This document shows positions 25,935-33,871 of a DNA stretch of 64,000 nucleotides, one piece after another; position 1 is the first letter of the stretch, and every line of letters begins with the position of its first letter. The stretch lies in contig NZ_BEWN01000001.1 of assembly GCF_002723955.1 (NCBI RefSeq), forward strand, positions 434,001-498,000, written 5' to 3'. This DNA is from Gluconobacter frateurii (GTDB lineage: Bacteria; Pseudomonadota; Alphaproteobacteria; Acetobacterales; Acetobacteraceae). The notes beneath the pieces are model-generated. The model was not told the origin of the DNA. It ran no database searches and worked only from the letters and a program-made list of their open reading frames with translations. Made by a program: the position numbers and the translations under genes.

Positions 25935-27362
25935 TCAGGCGCGGAGTGCGGTCTGAGCCTCATCTACGGACACGACATAAGGGCCTGAGCCAGCAATTTC
26001 CATGCTCAGGATGGCCATGCCGTCCTCGGCGCGTTCTTCAAGAGAAAGCCACGCGCTTCCTGCCGTCCAGCGGTAGCGGGACGCATCTGTAGGATACCAG
26101 CCGGCGAGCGGTGCCTCAGTCTGGTGGGATGTGATCTGTTGTGTGCCTTTGGTATTTGAGATCGTGACGTTTCCAACCGGTACGCCAAGTGTGCGGCGGT
26201 CGTCCAGGAATGGTCCAACCACATCTGAAGGGCGGCTGGCACGAGACATGATCTGAATGGCGCGAACCCCTGCTGGAAGCATGAACTCAACCTTGCCCAC
26301 TTCAGTCTTCACCGGGCGGAGCGTGCATCCGTTGTCGCACACAAGATGCAGGTCTGAATCGGATGTCAGAACAGTCTGGGGGGCGTCTGTGTGAGGGGCT
26401 ACATGTTCAGCCCGGGCTTCGATCTCGCGGAAGATGGGTTCGACAATGGCGCGGTCTGTCGTGAGGGGAACTGCCGCATCTGCTTCCCAGCTTTTGGCTG
26501 GACTCGTCAGGCTGACCACCGTGCCGCTCTGGCTGAACATGCCGCGGTTACCGGTGTTGAGGTATGTCTCGGTCTGTACACCGTCAGCCGTGATGATCGA
26601 GTGATCCTCGGTTTCGACATGGTAATAGTCATAAGAGGTAATCGAGCGGTCGTAGGAAATGGAACGACCGTTCACCAGCATACGTGCCGGGATGAAATGT
26701 CCGTTCAGGAAGAGGCAGTGTTCGGCAGTTACCAGAAGATCCTTAAACGGAACGCCTTCAGAAATTGCGTTTTTTAGGATCCGGACGGGATAGCCAGCTT
26801 CATCATCATTCTGCCACGGGAAAGTCTGCTTCCGGTTTGATCCGGCCCAGATGACTTTCCGGGTTGCTGCCGTACCATTCGGGAGGGTGATGGAGAGAAC
26901 ATCTCCAATTTTCAGATCTTCGACCGCTACCAGGCCGTGGGGCGTCTGAATGAGAGTTCCGGCCAGGAAGCATGGATCGAAGCTTCCTGAAGAGGACATC
27001 GTAGAGTCCTGATTAAGGGTGTAGCTCTTTCCGTTGCTCGTGACAGTCCACTGATTTTTTGAAGTATTTGAACTGTAGCTGTAGCTATAAGACGTTCCGA
27101 TATTGCTCTTGGATGTTGTTATTATGTAATAACCACCATGCCCGTTCCCTGCAATAATCTCATTCAGGGATGTGGAGCCCCAAGAATAGTCGTAAGTATA
27201 AGAATAAGATGTCCCGTTTACCGTGAAAGAGAGGGTTTTCCCGCTCACTGTCACTGTAACATCTGTAAAAACATTAGAGACCTGACCGCTGCTGCTCAGG
27301 TCAGCGAGAGTCAGGGTATATGTTCCGTTATTTATGACCTGGCGGGGTGCCACGGCAGTCAT
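25935..27362 (-). CDS. Hint (Hedgehog/intein) domain protein, Hint_2 type
   Basis: Protein of 475 residues with a Hint_2-type domain at about 129-290. It begins at Cys131 (PCFLAGTLIQTP), has the VEDLKIGDVL strand, a TAEHCLF segment in the block-B-like position (about 212-218), PARMLVNGRSI, YYHVETEDHSII and TYLNTGNRGMF. Hint folds can cleave a peptide bond through the first Cys. The N-terminal 128 residues are a low-complexity, Tyr/Ser/Thr-rich beta-type region (repeated SYSYSYSS) with no signal peptide. The C-terminal 150 residues contain TVLTSDSDLHLVCDNG and VPVGNVTI. GAAGG directly abuts the ATG, so the leader is unusually short. The function is not known; relatives are common in acetic acid bacteria and Rhodobacterales. 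Confidence 0.85.
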   Translation of the reverse strand: MTAVAPRQVINNGTYTLTLADLSSSGQVSNVFTDVTVTVSGKTLSFTVNGTSYSYTYDYSWGSTSLNEIIAGNGHGGYYIITTSKSNIGTSYSYSYSSNTSKNQWTVTSNGKSYTLNQDSTMSSSGSFDPCFLAGTLIQTPHGLVAVEDLKIGDVLSITLPNGTAATRKVIWAGSNRKQTFPWQNDDEAGYPVRILKNAISEGVPFKDLLVTAEHCLFLNGHFIPARMLVNGRSISYDRSITSYDYYHVETEDHSIITADGVQTETYLNTGNRGMFSQSGTVVSLTSPAKSWEADAAVPLTTDRAIVEPIFREIEARAEHVAPHTDAPQTVLTSDSDLHLVCDNGCTLRPVKTEVGKVEFMLPAGVRAIQIMSRASRPSDVVGPFLDDRRTLGVPVGNVTISNTKGTQQITSHQTEAPLAGWYPTDASRYRWTAGSAWLSLEERAEDGMAILSMEIAGSGPYVVSVDEAQTALRA

Positions 27363-27377
27363 CCTTCGAGTGTTCGT

Positions 27378-27405
27378 ATTATGCTAACCTATAGAATAGT
27401 GACAA
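27378..27405 (-). promoter_or_regulatory. Candidate promoter of the Hint-domain gene
   Basis: On the minus strand TTGTCA (27405-27400) and CATAAT (27383-27378) are 16 bases apart, each a five- or four-of-six match to consensus. The transcript would begin about 9-10 bases before the ATG, which leaves almost no room for a normal ribosome-binding site. Confidence 0.5.
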
Positions 27406-27425
27406 GAATAAAGAAACAAAGAATT

Positions 27426-27467
27426 GGCGGTGCTTCTAAAATAACCTCTGCCTACCGCCAATTGCGT
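27426..27467 (-). terminator. Large-loop inverted repeat after the DUF815 gene
   Basis: AATTGGCGGT and ACCGCCAATT form a perfect 10-bp inverted repeat separated by 22 bases, located 36 bases past the DUF815 stop. On the minus strand it is followed by CTTTGTTTCTTT. The long loop makes it a weak terminator; it could alternatively be an operator for the Hint gene promoter just downstream. Confidence 0.45.
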
Positions 27468-27502
27468 TCGATGCTTCCGTGCAATCTGGTTTGAAACAGG
27501 CC

Positions 27503-28369
27503 TCAGGGGTGGCTGCCCAGCTCTGCGCTGAGATCGTCGATGAACTGGGCCGCAACGCGCCCGGAGCGGCTTCCTCGTGTGAGGGACCATTGAAGGGCTT
27601 TCCGGCGCAGGTCTTCCGGGGAGATGGGAAGTTTGCGGGCGGCGGCGTAGGTCTGGACGATATCCAGATATTCGTCCTGGCTAGCGCCATAGAGGCCAAT
27701 CCAGAGGCCAAACCGGTCTGAAAGAGAGACTTTCTCTTCGATGGCTTCGGATGGATTAATGGCGCTTCCGGTTTCGTTCTCGATCATGTCACGTGGCATG
27801 AGGTGGCGGCGGTTCGAGGTTGCGTAGACAAGAACGTTATCGGGTCGTCCGCCGATGCCACCATCCAGAACGGATTTGAGGGATTTGTAGTCAGCGTCCT
27901 GGCTTTCGAAGGACAAATCGTCGCAGAACAGGATGCAGCGGCGATCGGTCGTGCGCAGGACGGCCAGAAGTTTCGGTAGGGTGGAAAGCTCGTCGCGCTG
28001 GATTTCGATCAGGGCCAGTGTCGGCTGTCCCTTGGCGCGTTGTTCGGCATTGACCGTGGCAATCGAAGCCTTCACTAGCGAGGACTTGCCCATGCCACGA
28101 GCGCCCCAGAGCATCACGTTGTTGGCCGTGAAGCCTTCCGCGAAATGACGTGTATTTGTCATGACCTGCGAAATCTGTCGTTCAATGCCGCGAAGCAGTG
28201 AAAGCGAAACGCCGCATACCTTCTCGACAGGAGCCAGCGTTCCCATCGCGGCCTGCCAGATGAATGCATCATGATGTTTCAGGATATCAGCACTCGGCGG
28301 CTTGGGGCTCATGCGTTCGAGGCTGTCCGCAATACGTTCAAGGACGCTGAACAGGGCGTGATCGGTCAT
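27503..28369 (-). CDS. DUF815-family P-loop ATPase
   Basis: AAA-type ATPase of the DUF815 family, 288 residues from the ATG at 28369; the frame extends to a TTG at 28456, which I consider less likely. Walker A is MLWGARGMGKSSLVKA, Walker B is CILFCDDLSFE, and sensor-type YATSNRRHLMPRDM follows, then ERVSL-like EEKVSLSDRFGLWIGLY, all hallmark of this family. It is a cytoplasmic protein of unknown role, related to DnaC/IstB-like ATPases. It diverges from yajC with about 100 bases between starts. A hairpin with a 22-base loop follows its stop. Confidence 0.9.
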   Translation of the reverse strand: MTDHALFSVLERIADSLERMSPKPPSADILKHHDAFIWQAAMGTLAPVEKVCGVSLSLLRGIERQISQVMTNTRHFAEGFTANNVMLWGARGMGKSSLVKASIATVNAEQRAKGQPTLALIEIQRDELSTLPKLLAVLRTTDRRCILFCDDLSFESQDADYKSLKSVLDGGIGGRPDNVLVYATSNRRHLMPRDMIENETGSAINPSEAIEEKVSLSDRFGLWIGLYGASQDEYLDIVQTYAAARKLPISPEDLRRKALQWSLTRGSRSGRVAAQFIDDLSAELGSHP

Positions 28370-28473
28370 GGAATTCGCTTTGTGCCAGTGATGAAGGAAG
28401 CGCCCGTCCTTGACGGGGAAACTGCGGACGATATGGTCCGCGCACGTTTCACTCAAGACTGGACCAATAATCC

Positions 28474-28818
28474 ATGAGCAGTCTGTTCATTTCTTCCGCA
28501 CAGGCCGCCGATGGCGGCGGGCTCCTTGCGAACCCGACGGTGCTTCAGTTCGCCCCGATGATCTTCATCTTCGTGGTTTTCTACTTCCTGCTGATCCGTC
28601 CGCAGCAGCAGCGTCAGCGCAAGCTCCGTGAAGAGCAGGGCGGTTTGCGTCGTGGTGACAAGATCGTGACGGCTGGCGGTATCGTTGGTGTCGTGCAGGC
28701 GACGCGTGACGGCAGCGATGAAGTTGATGTCGAAATTGCTCAGGGCGTTCGCGTAAAGATCGTTCGCAGCACGATCACGAACATCGTGTCTCGCGACAAG
28801 GCTGCAAACGACTCCTGA
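28474..28818 (+). CDS. yajC: Sec translocase accessory protein YajC
   Basis: Small inner-membrane subunit of the SecDF-YajC complex that assists preprotein translocation. The 114 residues have a short Gly/Ala-rich N-terminus, one transmembrane helix (about 20-42, MIFIFVVFYFLLIRPQQQR with the family's RPQQQR boundary) and a soluble domain with LRRGDKIVTAGGIVGVV. secD and secF, often directly downstream, are not here: the gene is followed by a terminator and sodB on the other strand. It diverges from the DUF815 gene. Confidence 0.97.
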   Translation: MSSLFISSAQAADGGGLLANPTVLQFAPMIFIFVVFYFLLIRPQQQRQRKLREEQGGLRRGDKIVTAGGIVGVVQATRDGSDEVDVEIAQGVRVKIVRSTITNIVSRDKAANDS

Positions 28819-28839
28819 TCGGGGTCATAGTGCGCCAAG

Positions 28840-28877
28840 AAAAACGCCCCGCCGGGAGACCGGTCGGGGCGTTTTCC
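28840..28877 (+). terminator. yajC intrinsic terminator
   Basis: AAAACGCCCCG pairs with CGGGGCGTTTT around a 13-base loop that can extend the stem through CCGG, followed by CCGTTTTC. It lies between the convergent yajC and sodB. Confidence 0.88.
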
Positions 28878-28899
28878 GTTTTCAGACTGTCTGAAAGAT

Positions 28900-29508
28900 T
28901 CAGGCAGACTTCAGTTCAGCTTCTGCAAACTCATAGTTCGCCAGCTTGTCCAGATAGTTCGTGATGTAGTCCGGACGGCGGTTGCGGAAGTCGAGGTAGT
29001 AGGCGTGTTCCCAGACATCGAGGCCGAGAAGGGCCTTGCCCTGACCTTCGGCGAGCGGGTTGGAGCCATTGGCCGTCTTCGTCACGGCAAGCTTGCCGGA
29101 CTTGTCGAGAACGAGCCAGGCCCAGCCGGAACCGAACTGCGTCGTGGCAGCCTGCTTGAATGCGGTCTTGAAGGCGTCCACGGAGCCGAAGTCTTCCGTG
29201 ATCTTCTTTTCGAGCGATGTCGGCAGCTTGCCGCCTGTCGGGGACAGGTTCTTCCAGAACAGGATATGGTTCCAGTGCTGGCCGGCATTGTTGAAGACCG
29301 GAGCAATGTCAGGCTTGCCATGAGAGAACGCGATGATCTCTTCAAGGGACTTGCCAGCCAGTTCCGGCTTGCTTTCGACGAAGCCGTTCAGGGCCGTGAC
29401 ATAGGCCTGATGATGCTTGCCGTGGTGAAGTTCCAGGGTCTCCTGGCACATGCCAGCGCCTGCGAGCGCGTTGGCGGCGTAGGGCAGTGAAGGCAGTTCG
29501 AAGGCCAT
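28900..29508 (-). CDS. sodB: Superoxide dismutase, Fe/Mn family
   Basis: Cytoplasmic enzyme converting superoxide to oxygen and hydrogen peroxide. From the ATG at 29508 (AGGAG eight bases upstream) it is 202 residues; the frame above that start is untranslated leader. The four metal ligands are visible: His in LELHHGKHHQAYV, His in AGQHWNHILFWKN, Asp and His in DVWEHAYYLDF. The GSGWAWLVLD strand is also present. The sequence pattern suits the iron or cambialistic alphaproteobacterial type rather than strict Mn. It is downstream of a hydroxyisobutyrate dehydrogenase-like gene on the same strand. Confidence 0.97.
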   Translation of the reverse strand: MAFELPSLPYAANALAGAGMCQETLELHHGKHHQAYVTALNGFVESKPELAGKSLEEIIAFSHGKPDIAPVFNNAGQHWNHILFWKNLSPTGGKLPTSLEKKITEDFGSVDAFKTAFKQAATTQFGSGWAWLVLDKSGKLAVTKTANGSNPLAEGQGKALLGLDVWEHAYYLDFRNRRPDYITNYLDKLANYEFAEAELKSA

Positions 29509-29580
29509 GATGTTACTCCTTGGCAAAAATGAAGGGGTCAGCTCTTCAGGGATGATGAGTGACCGCTGGCACAACCGATC

Positions 29581-30453
29581 TCATTTATGAGGCGTGTTGG
29601 CAACGCTGTGTTCCATCGCGCCGAGCAGGGCTGAGTAATCCTCATCGGCATGACGACGGTTCGAAAGAGCCAGAGCCTGATCCGCTATCGCCATGGCGGG
29701 CATGAAAGCTCCGGCTTTTCGGCCTGCATCCATCAGCAGTCCCATATCCTTGGACATCAGCCGTGTGGGGAACTGGGATGGAAAAGACTTGTCCTGCGCC
29801 ATCTTGAGCTTGCGCTTGTGATGGGGGCTGATGACTGCGACCTGCTGTAGAGCATTGAACAGGACGTCCCGATCCAGACCGGAGGAAAGACCGAAGCTGA
29901 CGCCCTCTGCCACGACATTCAGGGTGGCGCCCATGATGCCGTTGATGACGAGCTTGAGGCGAGCGGCGGACCCTACTGGTCCGGCGTGAATCGTTAGCTT
30001 CCCGATGACATCCAGAATCGGTTTCGCCCGTTCCACGGTTTCTGCGTCACCACCTGCCAGCATGACCAGATCGCCCGTTTCGGCTTCGGGCGTGCTGCCT
30101 GACATTGGGGTTTCAAGAACGACAAAGCCGTTTTCTGCTCCCAGTTTGGCCAGTGCGAGAGCCTGTTCAGGAGAAACGGTGGACGTGTCCAGAACAAGTT
30201 TGCCTTCGGAAATGCCGGCGAGCATTCCGTCGTCACCGTGCAGGGACTGGTTCTCTGCTGCATCGGTGGGAACGCAAAGGATGATGACGTCTGAGGCTTC
30301 AGCAATGGCGCGCGGAGTAGGCAGCATCTCCGTCTCGTCTTTGCCTCCCGATGGTGCAAAAGCCACGACGGAATACCCAGCACGTCGCAGGTTGGCACCC
30401 ATGAGGCGGGCCATGGCGCCGTAGCCGATAAAACCGATTTTCATATCGGGCAT
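29581..30453 (-). CDS. 3-hydroxyisobutyrate dehydrogenase-family NAD(P)-dependent oxidoreductase
   Basis: Beta-hydroxyacid dehydrogenase (6-phosphogluconate/3-hydroxyisobutyrate type), 290 residues. The Rossmann domain starts with MKIGFIGYGAMARLMGANL. The substrate loop is PMSGSTPEAETGDLVMLAGG, and the catalytic lysine lies in AARLKLVINGIMG, followed by the all-helical domain. I chose the ATG at 30453, with AAGGAG nine bases upstream; 14 extra residues are possible. Substrates in this family include succinate semialdehyde, glyoxylate, tartronate semialdehyde and hydroxyisobutyrate, and the sequence does not discriminate. It diverges from msrP. Confidence 0.88.
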   Translation of the reverse strand: MPDMKIGFIGYGAMARLMGANLRRAGYSVVAFAPSGGKDETEMLPTPRAIAEASDVIILCVPTDAAENQSLHGDDGMLAGISEGKLVLDTSTVSPEQALALAKLGAENGFVVLETPMSGSTPEAETGDLVMLAGGDAETVERAKPILDVIGKLTIHAGPVGSAARLKLVINGIMGATLNVVAEGVSFGLSSGLDRDVLFNALQQVAVISPHHKRKLKMAQDKSFPSQFPTRLMSKDMGLLMDAGRKAGAFMPAMAIADQALALSNRRHADEDYSALLGAMEHSVANTPHK

Positions 30454-30533
30454 GCAAACAGGCTCCTTGACTATGCGTTGCACAAACTCACGCACTATGG
30501 CTGCCAGAGTTTCATCCAGATCGGAAATTGATC

Positions 30534-31478
30534 ATGGCGATTTTTCGCTATCCGCGTCCGGCACCCTCGGACATCACACCCAAAGACGTCTATCTGTCAC
30601 GTCGGGAAATGCTTGGGGCTGGCGCATTGAGCCTGACCGCCATGCTGGCCGGGACCGCGAGCGCTGAGGCGTTGAAAACGCATCCAGGTCCGTATTCCGG
30701 CGGCTTGACGCCGACGCCGGAAGAGTTCGTGACCGGGTATAATAATTTCTACGAGTTCGGGATGGAGAAGGATGATCCGGTCTCCCATTCCAGTGACTTC
30801 CATCCTCTACCGTGGACGCTTGAAATCAGTGGCATGGTAAAAAAGCCGCAACGGCTGGATGTCGGGGCACTGCTGAAGTCGGCTGATATTGAAGAGCGGA
30901 TTTATCGGATGCGGTGTGTGGAGGCCTGGTCCATGATCATTCCATGGGATGGGATTCCACTGGCCAAACTGCTTCAGGCTGCCGAGCCGGAAAGTGGAGC
31001 AAAATACGTCGCATTTGAAAGTATCGTGCGGCCTTCGGAAATGCCGGGGCAGAGCAGCGCATTCTCTGGAATTTCATGGCCATATGTCGAGGGATTGCGA
31101 CTGGATGAGGCCATGAATCCGCTGACGCTCCTGGCTGTCGGGATTTATGGCGAGAGCCTGCCGAACCAGAATGGTGCGCCGATCCGGCTGGTCGTGCCGT
31201 GGAAATATGGTTTCAAGGGTATCAAATCCATCCAGCGCATCCGGGTGATGGATAAACAGCCTCCGACAACCTGGAATCGTCTCGCGCCGAACGAATACGG
31301 CTTTTATGCCAATGTGAACCCGCAGGTCGATCATCCCCGCTGGAGTCAGGCCAGTGAGCGTGTCATCGGCTCCAAAACGCTTTTCGGCACGAAACGTCAG
31401 CCGACGCTGATGTTCAATGGATACGGAGAACAGGTGGCAGGCCTGTATCGAGGCATGAATCTGCATGACAATTTCTAG
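30534..31478 (+). CDS. msrP: Protein-methionine-sulfoxide reductase catalytic subunit MsrP
   Basis: Periplasmic molybdopterin enzyme (formerly YedY) that repairs oxidised methionines in envelope proteins. A Tat signal occupies residues about 22-50 ([19 protein letters not shown], with the twin arginine). The molybdenum-binding cysteine is in [11 protein letters not shown], and [13 protein letters not shown] is conserved. I prefer the ATG at 30534 (314 residues) over the TTG two codons earlier. Its last 14 bases overlap msrQ, its heme partner. The preceding divergent genes include superoxide dismutase, so the neighbourhood has an oxidative-stress flavour. Confidence 0.97.
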   Translation: MAIFRYPRPAPSDITPKDVYLSRREMLGAGALSLTAMLAGTASAEALKTHPGPYSGGLTPTPEEFVTGYNNFYEFGMEKDDPVSHSSDFHPLPWTLEISGMVKKPQRLDVGALLKSADIEERIYRMRCVEAWSMIIPWDGIPLAKLLQAAEPESGAKYVAFESIVRPSEMPGQSSAFSGISWPYVEGLRLDEAMNPLTLLAVGIYGESLPNQNGAPIRLVVPWKYGFKGIKSIQRIRVMDKQPPTTWNRLAPNEYGFYANVNPQVDHPRWSQASERVIGSKTLFGTKRQPTLMFNGYGEQVAGLYRGMNLHDNF

Positions 31479-32094
31479 GAGCGCAGCGCCTGCGTTTGTC
31501 CGGCGTCACTGGTCTATAGTGTTATATCCGCTCGGCCTGCTGCCTGCCGTATGGCTGGTTTGGGAAGGGCAGAATGGGAATCTGGGGGCGGACCCGGTCA
31601 ATGTCTTTGAGCGATCTCTCGGTCTTTGGGCGTTCCGCTTTCTTCTCGTCTGTCTGGCGTTGGCGCCTCTTCAGCGGGTTGTCAGCTTCAATCTGGTGCG
31701 CTTTCGTCGGCTGACCGGCTTGCTCGCATTTTTCTATGCCGTTCTGCATTTGGCCGCTTATGTCGTGCTGGATCTTCAGTTTGATGTCGGAATTTTCTGG
31801 CGGGATCTGACGCACCGAACGTTTATTATTCTTGGTATGGCAGCACTTACGCTGCTGCTTCCTTTGGCGCTGACGTCCAACCGGTTTTCGATGAAACGCC
31901 TGAAGAGAGGCTGGAAGCGACTGCATCGCCTTGTGTACGGTGCAGCCATTCTTGCTGGCATTCACTTTTTCCTGTCGTTCAAGACACTGAACGGAACAAG
32001 TGCGCTTTATCTGAGTCTGCTGGCCCTCGTTCTTCTGGCAAGGGCTCCGATGATCTGGATCAGTTTCAGGCGGAAGGGCGCAGGGCGGCTCTGA
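31465..32094 (+). CDS. msrQ: MsrQ heme-binding membrane subunit
   Basis: Inner-membrane b-type cytochrome (formerly YedZ) that passes electrons from the quinone pool or flavin reductase to MsrP. The 209 residues contain about six hydrophobic helices with the family's heme-linked histidines in [14 protein letters not shown] and [20 protein letters not shown]. It overlaps msrP by 14 bases, so the two are translated together. Its end overlaps convergently by 29 bases with the glycosylase-like gene. Confidence 0.96.
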   Translation: MTISRSAAPAFVRRHWSIVLYPLGLLPAVWLVWEGQNGNLGADPVNVFERSLGLWAFRFLLVCLALAPLQRVVSFNLVRFRRLTGLLAFFYAVLHLAAYVVLDLQFDVGIFWRDLTHRTFIILGMAALTLLLPLALTSNRFSMKRLKRGWKRLHRLVYGAAILAGIHFFLSFKTLNGTSALYLSLLALVLLARAPMIWISFRRKGAGRL

Positions 32095-32632
32095 TCTTCG
32101 GTATCAGATCCATGAGGACGTTTCTGCGCTGAGCCAGCAGCTCGCTGCTTACCGGATCGAAAGGAAGGTGACAGGCGTCTGCGAGGAGCAGGCCGTCGGG
32201 GAGGCGCGTGATGTCGCCGGGTCTGAAATCAAGGCGTGTCAGGGGAATGCCGCAGGCTCCAAGCGCTGTGATATGCGCACTGACACCCAGCACCAGAACC
32301 AGACGAAGCTGGGTCATGGTCTGAAGTTCGCGGCAGAGGGCTGCGCTACACCGTTCCAGTTCATCTGGCTGAGGAACGCCATCTGTAGGCAGCGATGCTG
32401 TCACGCCGGTGATGCGGGCCCTGATAAGAGAAGATCCACTTTCATCGGATGTGAAAACCATTCCCTGTTCCTGGAGGAGAGAAACAAGTGTCTGGGTAGC
32501 TTCCGCCGGATCGAGGCAAATCACCAGAAGTTCGGCAGACAGGGCGCCAATGCCCTGATGATCTGTCGTGGGTTCTGGCGTTGCGGGCACTGAGACGAGG
32601 GTTGGTGATCCGGAAGAAGCCTGGGGTATCAT
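32066..32632 (-). CDS. Diverged uracil-DNA glycosylase-superfamily protein
   Basis: Protein of 188 residues whose second half resembles family 4/5 uracil-DNA glycosylases: RITGVTASLPTDGVPQPDEL, LERCSAALCREL and LRLVLVLGVSAHITAL match the stretch that in active enzymes reads roughly TNAVKCVPP...KPTPEEI..C.P.L and LGRIAHDAVL. The N-terminal catalytic motif (GEAPG type), most iron-sulfur cysteines and the C-terminal SYHPSRYN motif are missing or replaced by LADACHLPFDP, so it is probably inactive as a glycosylase or has a new role. The ATG overlaps the stop of the NYN-domain gene (ATGA), implying coupled synthesis. The assignment rests on motif resemblance by eye. Confidence 0.55.
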   Translation of the reverse strand: MIPQASSGSPTLVSVPATPEPTTDHQGIGALSAELLVICLDPAEATQTLVSLLQEQGMVFTSDESGSSLIRARITGVTASLPTDGVPQPDELERCSAALCRELQTMTQLRLVLVLGVSAHITALGACGIPLTRLDFRPGDITRLPDGLLLADACHLPFDPVSSELLAQRRNVLMDLIPKIRAALRPSA

Positions 32633-33231
32633 GTGTCGCTGTTCTCGTCGCTGTTGAGGTCTGCTGGATGACGAACAGGCGCCTGACGTGTCCGCTGTTC
32701 TGACTGGCGGCGTGTAAAGGACGGGGCGATATCGGCCAGTTCCACAAAGCGGTCAGCCTGTCTGCGCAGATCGTCTCCGATCATCGGCGGCGTCGAACGC
32801 ATCGAGGAAATGACTGTCACGCGTACGCCACGGTTCTGGGCCGCTTCGACGGCGCGGCGCAAATCGGAATCACCGCTGATGATAACGGCATGATCCAGTC
32901 TTGAAGACTGTTCGAGCAGATCGACGGTGAGTTCGACATCCATATTCCCCTTGATACGGCGTCTTCCTGAATGATCCGTAAATTCACGGGCATTTTTCAG
33001 AATAAGATGGAAGCCGTTATAGGCGAGCCAGTCTGTAAGGGGACGAAGAGGGGAGTAGTCGTCCGTTTCAGGCATGGCCGCGTAATAGAAGGCGCGCTGA
33101 AACTGGCACTGGCTTTCAAACAGGGAGCGAAGGCTGCGAAAATCGACTTCAAACCCGAGGTTGCGTGCAGCATGGTGAAGGCTGGCGCCATCAATGAAGA
33201 GAGCGGTGCGTTCGTTCTGACGCAGAAGCAT
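32629..33231 (-). CDS. NYN-domain (LabA/DUF88) protein
   Basis: PIN-like fold protein of the NYN/LabA family, 200 residues, predicted metal-dependent RNase. The acidic site residues are visible: FIDGASLHHAARNL at the N-terminus, IKGNMDVELTVDLLEQ in the middle, and AVIISGDSDLRRAVEAAQNRG, then VTVISS. A basic, Gln/Arg-rich tail follows from about 165. It is coupled to the glycosylase-like gene downstream and diverges from rpoZ. NYN genes are found beside rpoZ in other alphaproteobacteria. Its RNA target is unknown. Confidence 0.88.
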   Translation of the reverse strand: MLLRQNERTALFIDGASLHHAARNLGFEVDFRSLRSLFESQCQFQRAFYYAAMPETDDYSPLRPLTDWLAYNGFHLILKNAREFTDHSGRRRIKGNMDVELTVDLLEQSSRLDHAVIISGDSDLRRAVEAAQNRGVRVTVISSMRSTPPMIGDDLRRQADRFVELADIAPSFTRRQSEQRTRQAPVRHPADLNSDENSDT

Positions 33232-33358
33232 ATGATATTCCTGATTTTAAAATGATCTTCCCGCGCAGGGAGCTGTGGTGGCCCTGCCATGAACAGGTCA
33301 AACGATCCCGGAGACACTTAAGTTTTCATTGTGATTATGGCAGAAAAGCGGGCACGCG

Positions 33359-33387
33359 TTGCATTGCCACGTTCAGCGTGCTAATGC
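33359..33387 (+). promoter_or_regulatory. Candidate rpoZ promoter
   Basis: TTGCAT (33359-33364) and TAATGC (33382-33387) are separated by 17 bases and lie about 55 bases before the rpoZ start, in the only sizeable gap upstream of the long rpoZ-to-era block. Both hexamers are imperfect. Confidence 0.35.
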
Positions 33388-33440
33388 CAGTTTCTTCTTG
33401 TATCCATTTTTTGTAGTTTTACCCGAAGGGGGCCAGTCGC

Positions 33441-33836
33441 ATGGCGCGTGTAACCGTCGAAGATTGCATCGAAAAGGTTCCCAACCGTTTCGAGCTGGTT
33501 CTGCTGGCTGCCCAGCGTGCCCGCGCTCTGTCTCGCGGCGAAGAAATGCTGCTTGACCGTGACAATGACAAGAACCCTGTTGTTGCACTGCGCGAAATCG
33601 CTGAAGACAAGCTGAGCCTGAATGGGCTGCGTGATGGCATTATCCGCTCTCTGGCCCGTGCGCCGGAGCCGGAGCCAGTAGACGAAGAAGTCATGGACAT
33701 CATCCCGACCGATCAGAACATCTTTGGTTTGCAGGATGTGTCTTCCGAAGAAGAGCATGCTCACATGGCTGAGAACATGTCTTCTGACGAAGCTGCTGCC
33801 ATTGAAGCAGAGCTGGGTGGCCGGGGTCGCCGCTGA
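33441..33836 (+). CDS. rpoZ: RNA polymerase omega subunit
   Basis: Small RNA polymerase subunit that chaperones beta-prime and forms part of a ppGpp site. It has 131 residues; the N-terminal 60 are the conserved omega domain ([20 protein letters not shown], then [10 protein letters not shown], then [12 protein letters not shown]). An acidic C-terminal tail follows, longer than in E. coli, as in other alphaproteobacteria. AGGGGG precedes the ATG. It is directly upstream of the RSH gene, the same order as spoT-rpoZ links elsewhere, fitting a shared stringent-response role. Confidence 0.97.
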   Translation: MARVTVEDCIEKVPNRFELVLLAAQRARALSRGEEMLLDRDNDKNPVVALREIAEDKLSLNGLRDGIIRSLARAPEPEPVDEEVMDIIPTDQNIFGLQDVSSEEEHAHMAENMSSDEAAAIEAELGGRGRR

Positions 33837-33871
33837 TTTCTCTGCTATCCTGACAAAGAGGAGTGCGCATC

